Source: Bacteroidales bacterium
GTDB taxonomy: Bacteria; Bacteroidota; Bacteroidia; Bacteroidales; UBA10428
NCBI GenBank assembly: GCA_016934055.1
Contig: JAFGTR010000136.1
Coordinates: forward strand, 62,001 to 126,000
Length of the DNA: 64,000 bases
Reading direction: 5' to 3'
Shown here in pieces: positions 56,939 to 64,000 of this stretch (positions within the stretch are counted from its first letter, which is position 1; each line of letters begins with the position of its first letter). Both the position numbers and the translations under genes were made by a program. The notes beneath the pieces were generated by a model. The model saw nothing but the letters and a program-made list of their open reading frames with translations, was not told where the DNA came from and ran no database searches.

Positions 56939-57956
56939 AGATCTGTTTTGAATAATTCTTTCTATAATATTCCCTGCAGTGTTCAGACATCGCCTTTCTT
57001 TTTCCCCTATCCTGAATAAGTTCCTGTATCGTCTCCTGATCGTTGTGGTAACAGCCGCATCCCGCCTCTATTTTTTCAGCCGTAGGTTTCCGCTCATTGC
57101 CGACAATGGGGATTCCCATCGCCAGGTAGTCAATATCCTTGTTCAATTCCTGGGTCTTGTTGCTCAGGTTTACGGCCTGGGTAAGGGAAAGGCCGAGTAA
57201 AAAATACTGCTCCATGTATTCGCCGATCATGGCTTTCAGGCGGGAAGTGGGGATCCGGTCAGCATGGATCACATTTTTATGGCGGCCGATGGCATTCCGT
57301 ACCTCCGGTTCACTGACCGTTCCGATCACAATCAGCGGGAGATTATAATACCCTGCAATTTCAAGCATCTGAAACGCTCCTTTCATCTTTTCAAAGGACC
57401 CTACGTAGAGGAATGCCGCTTTTTCACGATCCTGATTGGTGATATCTTCGAGGGGAGAAGCGTAATAGATCAATTCTGCCTGATCGTTAAAATATTCCAG
57501 CAACGCTTTTGAGTTGACGATGGTTACACGGGCATATTTCCGGGCATACCGCTTCTCACAATTTTCAAAGAATCTCAGGACGAAAGTTATGTTTTTCAGG
57601 ATCGGATACCGGCGGCATAAATAATAATAATACAGATGAACATTGTTATCCAGGGTTTCATAAACCACCGGGATGCCTTTTCGAAAAGCATGCTTTGAAA
57701 ACGGCAGATAGGTTAATCCCTGAACAATCACCAGGCCGGCCTGATCAAGGGTGTGCCTGATCCTCGCCGCACCTGCCGGATCAAAATATCCCCAGGTGAC
57801 CTTGATCAGCAGGTTTTGAAAAAAGGTCCTCTTCAGGTAGGGGTTGTGGATCGCAACCTCCAGTCCCATCGATTCAAGCAGGTTAACAATCATCTCGGTC
57901 CTCGGATGCATCGGATCGAGCGGATAATTTGTGACAATACTAACGCTTTTCTTCAT
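56895..57956 (-). CDS. Glycosyltransferase-like protein
   Basis: 353 aa; VSIVTNYPLDPMHPRTEMIVNLLESMGL, AAFLYVGSFEKMKGAFQMLEI, GIPIVGNERKPTAEKIEAGCG. Confidence 0.78.
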   Translation of the reverse strand: MKKSVSIVTNYPLDPMHPRTEMIVNLLESMGLEVAIHNPYLKRTFFQNLLIKVTWGYFDPAGAARIRHTLDQAGLVIVQGLTYLPFSKHAFRKGIPVVYETLDNNVHLYYYYLCRRYPILKNITFVLRFFENCEKRYARKYARVTIVNSKALLEYFNDQAELIYYASPLEDITNQDREKAAFLYVGSFEKMKGAFQMLEIAGYYNLPLIVIGTVSEPEVRNAIGRHKNVIHADRIPTSRLKAMIGEYMEQYFLLGLSLTQAVNLSNKTQELNKDIDYLAMGIPIVGNERKPTAEKIEAGCGCYHNDQETIQELIQDRGKRKAMSEHCREYYRKNYSKQIFDEKFRKLLSSCLI

Positions 57957-58599
57957 TTTTTACGATCCATAGGAAATTTGAATTGAAATTCTTCCAGATC
58001 CGCAGCAACGGGTCATAAATCCGGTACCGCAGCCTGGGAACATATTCTTTCAGCCAGAAAAATTCTACAGGCACTAAATTTGCCCTGCTGAAAACCTCGA
58101 GCATGGTTTTGGGACAAAACCAGCAGGTATGTTCCAGGTTCATGGAGTACGTGGTGGTGGTAAAAATCTCGATACAGGTTCTCAACCGCGTGGCGTTGGG
58201 GGTGGTGATCAGAATAAGCCCGTCCTTTGAGGCAAACTGGCTGTAATACCTTACAAAATCAACCGGGTTGTCAACATGTTCAATGACATCCGACATCAAT
58301 ACGATGTCATACTCTGTTTGTTGTTTTTCAAGTTCACTGACATGGAGAATATTATATCCCTGCTCTTTCAAGTGCTCTATCCCCTGCCTGTCGATATCAA
58401 CGCCAATGATATTGCGGGCCACATTTTTTATCCTGCGATGCAGCCAGTCGTCGGTCTGATATGACCAGTCCTGGCCCACACATCCCACATCCAGCACGGT
58501 CTTGTCCCTGCAGTATTGAAGGATTATAGCATCTTTCCGCTGCAGGGAAGATCTTTTCACTCGTTTAAACCATTGTTTTTTCTCAGCGACTGTTAACAT
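57940..58599 (-). CDS. Class I SAM-dependent methyltransferase
   Basis: 219 aa; VLDVGCVGQDWSY, GVDIDRQGIEHL, DIVLMSDVIEHVDNP. Confidence 0.88.
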   Translation of the reverse strand: MLTVAEKKQWFKRVKRSSLQRKDAIILQYCRDKTVLDVGCVGQDWSYQTDDWLHRRIKNVARNIIGVDIDRQGIEHLKEQGYNILHVSELEKQQTEYDIVLMSDVIEHVDNPVDFVRYYSQFASKDGLILITTPNATRLRTCIEIFTTTTYSMNLEHTCWFCPKTMLEVFSRANLVPVEFFWLKEYVPRLRYRIYDPLLRIWKNFNSNFLWIVKNEEKR

Positions 58600-58611
58600 G
58601 ATCTGCAGTAT

Positions 58612-59970
58612 TTAGGGCAATAAAGATACTATCTCCCGTCCGGTCAGGCTCACCACATCATTCTCTTTAAACCTGGATAACAACCGGCTATAAAACTGTG
58701 TTATTCCCGGGTATTTTCTTTCTTCAAAATAAGAATTATGCCAGAGCAAAGTGAAAACTCCATGAAATTTCCTGGTTTCGTTTATCAAATCCTCAACGCA
58801 TTGCATGGCCCTTATAAAATCAAGCTTACGGTAATCAAACAACGTGCAATCCATCAGTGTTAAAGGAATCTCCCACAAATCCACCATCATATCATTACCG
58901 AAATCATACAGCTTAAAAGGATGACAGAATGAATTCCTGAATCCTTCATGATGGGCAAAGCCCAGGGTTGAATCATACCGGTAATCCAGTTCCTTCAGCA
59001 GGCTCATCGAAGCAGGCACATGAAAAAGCAAGGTGTGGTTACGGTTCCCGATAACCGTGTTTTTGACAACAGCCTGCAATTTCTTTTTTATGCTAAGGGC
59101 TTCTTTCCGTGAAGATACCGATTCAAGGGTGCCGTGCACCCCGATTTCGCATCCGTCTGCTTCCAGGGAGGCGATCAACGCCTGTATGTTTTCTGAGGTG
59201 ATCTGATAATTGCGCTGATCAGGCAGCCGGTCAAGAAAAAAATACACCGACCTGAAGCCGTTTTCCTTTTCCGTTTCTCTCAGGAATGGGAAGCTCCAGT
59301 GCGGATCTGTACACTTAAAGAAACCGGTCAGCGAATCGATGAAAGAGGCCAATCGGTAAACATAGGACGTATCGTTGCCGGTAAGCCCCAATAAAGCCTT
59401 TCCGCAATAAATGAAATTATTGATATTATACAATTTTACCCGGTCGACATCGTGCGTAAGCATCAGTCCGAATGACCTGAAAAGATCCCGTTTCTCAAGC
59501 CGGCGGTTTTGTGCTGCAAAAAAGGCCTGCAATCCCTTATAAAGGGTATCAAAATAATAATTGACCATGGGTATTTTAGTAATGCCCAGCTTGTGCTGTA
59601 CCGAATGAAAGTAATCATACCGGCCCAGGCGGTCTTTGAAAACGCTTTTGTATTCCTGGTAAGCCGATAAAAGATAAAAAGATGACTTCAGGTAATCGTG
59701 GTAAAAAACCAGGTTGTCTCCTTTCATCTCATATTCTGCTGCAAAAGCAGGATCCGGGAACAATACATCCAGGCCGTTGACCTTTCTTACCTGCTCAAGT
59801 TTAAATTCCTCCTCACGCAGTAAAAAAATTACACGGCCGGAGTATGCGGCAATCTCACGGACTTCTTTGCAGAATAAAAATTTCTCCCTCACTTCGGCAT
59901 CCAGTTCAACCGTCAGTCCGAAATGGAACAATACATATTCAATCTGATTCCGGCTCAGAAATCCTTTCAT
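58612..59970 (-). CDS. Polysaccharide deacetylase family protein
   Basis: 452 aa; GLMLTHDVDRVKLYN, YFFLDRLPDQRNYQITSENIQALIASLEADGCEIGVHGTLESVS. Confidence 0.82.
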   Translation of the reverse strand: MKGFLSRNQIEYVLFHFGLTVELDAEVREKFLFCKEVREIAAYSGRVIFLLREEEFKLEQVRKVNGLDVLFPDPAFAAEYEMKGDNLVFYHDYLKSSFYLLSAYQEYKSVFKDRLGRYDYFHSVQHKLGITKIPMVNYYFDTLYKGLQAFFAAQNRRLEKRDLFRSFGLMLTHDVDRVKLYNINNFIYCGKALLGLTGNDTSYVYRLASFIDSLTGFFKCTDPHWSFPFLRETEKENGFRSVYFFLDRLPDQRNYQITSENIQALIASLEADGCEIGVHGTLESVSSRKEALSIKKKLQAVVKNTVIGNRNHTLLFHVPASMSLLKELDYRYDSTLGFAHHEGFRNSFCHPFKLYDFGNDMMVDLWEIPLTLMDCTLFDYRKLDFIRAMQCVEDLINETRKFHGVFTLLWHNSYFEERKYPGITQFYSRLLSRFKENDVVSLTGREIVSLLP

Positions 59971-60200
59971 TATTACAATCCATAAAGAGATGAATGATCA
60001 TACCCGGAATAAAAGGCTATAACAGTAAGCACTATCATGTTGTTAAAATGCTTTCAGATTTGGCTAAGATAAGAATATTTTCAGTTGATTAACTGACTGA
60101 CGATCCAATCTGAATGCAATCGAAAAATTTCATACCTTGCAGCATTTAATTTGTTTTGATCATTGTACTGTTTATTCAAACTCTATTAAACCATACGAAA

Positions 60201-62675
60201 ATGAACTGGAATGAACTGTTGAAAAAAGCATCTGTCCATATAACCGCTTTATCGATATTCTTCATCCTCGCCTCCGTTTACATGTATCCTGTGTTTTCAG
60301 GAAAGCAGATTCAGCAACACGATGTCGTCAGTTTCAAGGGAATGGCAAAGGAAATTGTCGACCACCGGGAAAAATATCACGAAGAACCCTTGTGGACCAA
60401 CACCCCTTTCAGCGGAATGCCGGCCTACCAAATCTCGGTCTATTTCAAATACAATGTTTTAAGGCCTGTCCAGAAGGTTTTCTCCCTGTTCGGCTTTGTT
60501 CCGGTTTGTTATATCTTCCTGTGCCTGGCCGGGACCTATATTGCTTTACTGATCCTTGGCATGAATCCCTGGCTGAGCATTGCGGGAGCCATAGCCTATA
60601 CCTTTTCAACATACTTTTTCACCCTGCTCGAGGCAGGGCATGTATCCAAGGCCATGGCCCTTGGTTACCTGCCCCCGATTATTGCCGGAGTATATACGGC
60701 ATTTCGGGGTAAGCTATTATTGGGCAGTTTAATTACAGGCATCTTTCTTGGCCTGCAATTGCTGATCAATCACTTCCAGATCACCTATTACACTTTGCTC
60801 ATCGTGGTGTTTTTCGGGATTTTTGAGTTCATCAGCGCTGTTCGTGAAAAACGGATCATTGAGTTTGTTAAACCTCTTCCGGCTCTGTTGGGTGTGGTCA
60901 TACTGGCCATCGGCGTCAACTTCGGCAACTTCATGACCACATACGAATACAGCAAGTACAGTACCCGGGGAGGATCAGAACTCAGGCAGGATAAAGGTCT
61001 TGACCAGGAGTATACAACCGGATGGAGTTACGGTGTTACCGAATCCCTTACCCTGCTCATACCCAATTTCAAAGGTGGGGCTTCTACGGGTATGTTTGGC
61101 GAAAACTCAAACAGTTATGAGCTGATGAAACAAAACCAGGGAGCAGCTAAAGCACGAAAGGCCATTGCAACTTTCCCGTCTTACTGGGGCGCGCAGCCCA
61201 GTACTTCTGGCCCTTTTTATGTGGGCGCAGCGGTATTCTTTCTTTTTATTCTTGGATTGTTTATTGTTAAAGGAAAAATAAAATGGTGGCTTCTCACGCT
61301 AACTGTTCTTTCTGTTGTTGTTTCATGGGGTCATAACTTCCAGTGGTTTAACAACATCATGTATCAATATTTCCCCGGGTTTAATAAGTTCAGAGATGTT
61401 AAAATGATACTGGTCATTGCCGACTTTACCGTTCCTTTTCTTGGTATATTGGCCGTTCATGAAATCCTTACCGGGCAGCACAATCGCAAAGACATTATGC
61501 GTGCTTTAAAATACAGCACCATCGGATTGACTGTATTTCTTCTTTTCATTATGCTTATTGCCGGCTCTTTCAATTATGCATCGGTTTATGATGAACAGTA
61601 TCGCTCCCAGGGAGCCGATATACTGGTTGACGCGTTCCATAAAGACCGTCTTGCCCTGTTGAGAGCCGATGCTTTCCGCTCCCTCGTTTTTATAATTATT
61701 ACAGCTGCCATTATCTTTTTCGCCTGCATAAAGAAGCTAAAAACAAACCACGCCATTCTCTTGCTCGGAGGCATCATTTTGATCGACATGTGGGCTGTTA
61801 ATAAACGTTATTTGAATGCCGATGATTTCGTACCCAAAAGGCAATATGAAAAGCCCTTTACAGCATCATCAGCAGACATGATCATATTACAGGATAAAGA
61901 CTTGAGTTACAGGGTTCTGAACCTCACCGTCAGCCCTTTTAATGATGCCAGCACTTCCTATTTCCACAAATCCATCGGCGGATACCATGGTGCAAAAATG
62001 GCGCGTTACCAGGACCTGATTGAAAAGCAAATCTATCCCAATATTCAGAATATCATCGGTGTTTTTAATGCTAATCCTACTCCTCAGGCACTTGATAGTG
62101 TATTGGCCCAACAGTCTGTGCTTAACATGTTGAATACGCGTTATATCATCTACAATCCTGATGCCCCGCCTTTGGTTAACAACAATGAACTCGGGAATGC
62201 CTGGTTTGTTAATGAATTCCTTATTGTTAACGGGGCCACGGAAGAGATAAATGCCTTGTCAGATATCGATCCTGCAAGAGAAGCTGTCATTGACAAAAGC
62301 TTCGAAGACAAGTTAAAGGGCTTGACAGAAACCAATGATTCAACCGGACAAATTATACTGACAGACTATCGGGCCAATTATCTCAAATATACGGCCGTAT
62401 GTTCTGCTGAAAGACTTGCTGTATTTTCCGAGATTTTCTATGATAAGGGATGGCAGGCCTATATAGATGGTGATCCGGCTGATCACATCAGGGCAAACTA
62501 CGTGTTAAGAGCAATGAAAATTCCGGCCGGAGAGCATACCGTTGAATTTAAATTCTATCCCCGGAGCTATTTCGTCAGTGAAAAAATAGCTCTTGTCAGT
62601 TCAATTCTTTTTTTACTGCTGTTTGCCGGAGCACTATGGACAGAATGGAGGAAAAAAAAAAGTACAAAGGTTTGA
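60201..62675 (+). CDS. YfhO-like multi-TM membrane protein
   Basis: ORF 60156..62675, likely start ATG 60201 (MNWNELLKKASVHITALSIFFILASVYMYPVFSGKQIQQHD); C-terminal LAVFSEIFYDKGWQAYIDGDPADHIRANYVLRAMKIPAGEHTVEFKFYP. Confidence 0.87.
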   Translation: MNWNELLKKASVHITALSIFFILASVYMYPVFSGKQIQQHDVVSFKGMAKEIVDHREKYHEEPLWTNTPFSGMPAYQISVYFKYNVLRPVQKVFSLFGFVPVCYIFLCLAGTYIALLILGMNPWLSIAGAIAYTFSTYFFTLLEAGHVSKAMALGYLPPIIAGVYTAFRGKLLLGSLITGIFLGLQLLINHFQITYYTLLIVVFFGIFEFISAVREKRIIEFVKPLPALLGVVILAIGVNFGNFMTTYEYSKYSTRGGSELRQDKGLDQEYTTGWSYGVTESLTLLIPNFKGGASTGMFGENSNSYELMKQNQGAAKARKAIATFPSYWGAQPSTSGPFYVGAAVFFLFILGLFIVKGKIKWWLLTLTVLSVVVSWGHNFQWFNNIMYQYFPGFNKFRDVKMILVIADFTVPFLGILAVHEILTGQHNRKDIMRALKYSTIGLTVFLLFIMLIAGSFNYASVYDEQYRSQGADILVDAFHKDRLALLRADAFRSLVFIIITAAIIFFACIKKLKTNHAILLLGGIILIDMWAVNKRYLNADDFVPKRQYEKPFTASSADMIILQDKDLSYRVLNLTVSPFNDASTSYFHKSIGGYHGAKMARYQDLIEKQIYPNIQNIIGVFNANPTPQALDSVLAQQSVLNMLNTRYIIYNPDAPPLVNNNELGNAWFVNEFLIVNGATEEINALSDIDPAREAVIDKSFEDKLKGLTETNDSTGQIILTDYRANYLKYTAVCSAERLAVFSEIFYDKGWQAYIDGDPADHIRANYVLRAMKIPAGEHTVEFKFYPRSYFVSEKIALVSSILFLLLFAGALWTEWRKKKSTKV

Positions 62676-62725
62676 ATGTTTGATGGCCTGCCTGCCGTCC
62701 AGGCAGGCCATCAAATATTCAAACC
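62669..62725. terminator. 26-bp near-perfect palindrome filling a convergent intergenic gap (probable bidirectional terminator)
   Basis: ggtttgaatgtttgatggcctgcctg (62669-62694) / caggcaggccatcaaatattcaaacc (62700-62725): 25/26 complementary, 5-nt loop. Confidence 0.65.
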
Positions 62726-63730
62726 CTAATACCTTTCCAACCAGCGGTATCGCCTGGCCGTATCACCAAATTTGGCAGATATGGTTATTTCATGTGATCC
62801 GTGTGTATACCTTGATATGCCATTAAAGCCATAGTCAAAGGAATAACCGAAATAGTAGTTTTTATAACGTAGTCCTCCCAGTACAATTAAATCACTGGTT
62901 GTCCTGGCTGAGATGCCAAACCAGTACTTTCGCTGATAATAGGCCTTCAGAGTAAGATCACCCTGAAATTGCAACCGTTCATTCAGGTTTATAATGGTTG
63001 AAGGCTCTATTTCCCATTTCGGCTGTGAGGGAAACTGAAAAAGATAATCGGCGAGGATAAAATAATGTCTTCTCAGTCGCAGGTCATCGGTGGTCTGAAA
63101 TTCTGCATAATGGCCTATCTTAAGATTCGACTGGAAGAGTTGAGATATGGAAAGACCAATATGCCAATTCTTCTTCATGTAATTTATACCAAAACCTGCG
63201 TCCGGCACCAAAGTCGATTTGCCAATCACGCCGTTTAAGGGATCAATTTCCGGATTTTTAAGCTGAGCATCTTCTTTACTGATGCGGTATTGAAAAATAC
63301 TGCCTGTTAATCCAAATGAAAGTTGCGAGTTATAGATAAAAATATGATAGGCATAGGTAAACTGCGCTCCGGTACGATGAATGGCCCCGTTCTGATCATC
63401 ATAAAGTATGGCACCCAGTCCAACCCTGCCGCTGGTTTTTTTCCGTAAAACCTTCTGACCACTGCGGCCGTTATGGATATTGTATGGCTTTTTCAGGATT
63501 CTTGTCTGAGTGCGTACCAGGGCCGTTTGCGGAGTGTTATCAGAAAAACCCACCCATTGTTTACGGGCAGTCACATTCACGATGGTCCGGCCATCATATC
63601 CGGCCATGGCCGGATTAACCAGATATTCATTAAAATAATACTGGCTGAAACGGGGAAGTTGCTGGGCATCGATCCGTGAAGAAATAAATAAAACTGAGGA
63701 TATAAGGGATATGGTAAGTAATTGTTTCAT
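62726..63730 (-). CDS. PorP/SprF family type IX secretion system membrane protein
   Basis: 334 aa; QLPRFSQYYFNEYLVNPAMAGYDGRTIVNVTARKQWVGFSDNTPQTALV, GRVGLGAILYDDQNGAIHRTGAQFTYAYH. Confidence 0.92.
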   Translation of the reverse strand: MKQLLTISLISSVLFISSRIDAQQLPRFSQYYFNEYLVNPAMAGYDGRTIVNVTARKQWVGFSDNTPQTALVRTQTRILKKPYNIHNGRSGQKVLRKKTSGRVGLGAILYDDQNGAIHRTGAQFTYAYHIFIYNSQLSFGLTGSIFQYRISKEDAQLKNPEIDPLNGVIGKSTLVPDAGFGINYMKKNWHIGLSISQLFQSNLKIGHYAEFQTTDDLRLRRHYFILADYLFQFPSQPKWEIEPSTIINLNERLQFQGDLTLKAYYQRKYWFGISARTTSDLIVLGGLRYKNYYFGYSFDYGFNGISRYTHGSHEITISAKFGDTARRYRWLERY

Positions 63731-64000
63731 TACTGACAGGGCCTGGTTATTATCGGATATAGTATTGCTTAATCGGGTTGTTTTACTGTTAATTACGGTA
63801 TAATGATTTTATTTTGTATGGCAGATTATTTATTGTAACTGATTCATAGTCTTCAACATTTACAGTTTACTCCTATATTACGTAACTATCCTGCAAAATG
63901 TTTTACAGAAGTGACAAAAAGCGGGGAAAATAGGCATATATGTGTTTCTTTAAGTTATTAGCAGAAATTTTTAATAAAATGTCCGGATAAAATGATAAAA

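Noticed and set aside
1-64000. tRNA, rRNA, CRISPR arrays, transposases, phage genes
   Set aside because: None recognised on reading either strand; a tRNAscan/minced/ISfinder run would be needed to exclude them formally

Overview
AT-rich Bacteroidetes-type chromosomal window. Support for the lineage: T9SS sorting domains, PorP/SprF proteins, TAnnTTTG-like -7 elements and flexirubin/aryl-polyene-type genes. Left part (1-11 kb): housekeeping genes, namely the succinate dehydrogenase/fumarate reductase end, a hydrolase, a split corrinoid protein + homocysteine methyltransferase pair, aminopeptidase P, a CPBP protease, DusB and an acyltransferase. Centre (about 11.2-37.7 kb): a large aryl-polyene/flexirubin-like biosynthetic cluster. 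It contains a MIO aromatic ammonia-lyase, FabG, several ketosynthases plus a chain-length-factor-like KS, two ACPs, two hotdog dehydratases, a thioesterase, a LolA-like carrier, a large MMPL+PlsC+methyltransferase fusion, a GT2-DUF2062 fusion, an AMP ligase interrupted by an in-frame TAG, a C45-type acyltransferase and two tandem CrtI/retinol-saturase-like oxidoreductases. A small operon with a superoxide-reductase-like periplasmic protein and an unlisted 56-aa membrane ORF is embedded in it. Right part (37.7-64 kb): nadB, a 21-repeat propeller T9SS cargo, glycyl-tRNA synthetase, a PorP/SprF + type-B-CTD pair, a surface polysaccharide locus, a YfhO-like protein and a second PorP/SprF protein. 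Several GC-rich intergenic palindromes share a CCTGCC..GGCAGG-type core. No tRNA, rRNA, CRISPR array or transposase was recognised. All family calls come from reading the translations by eye; no database search was run.
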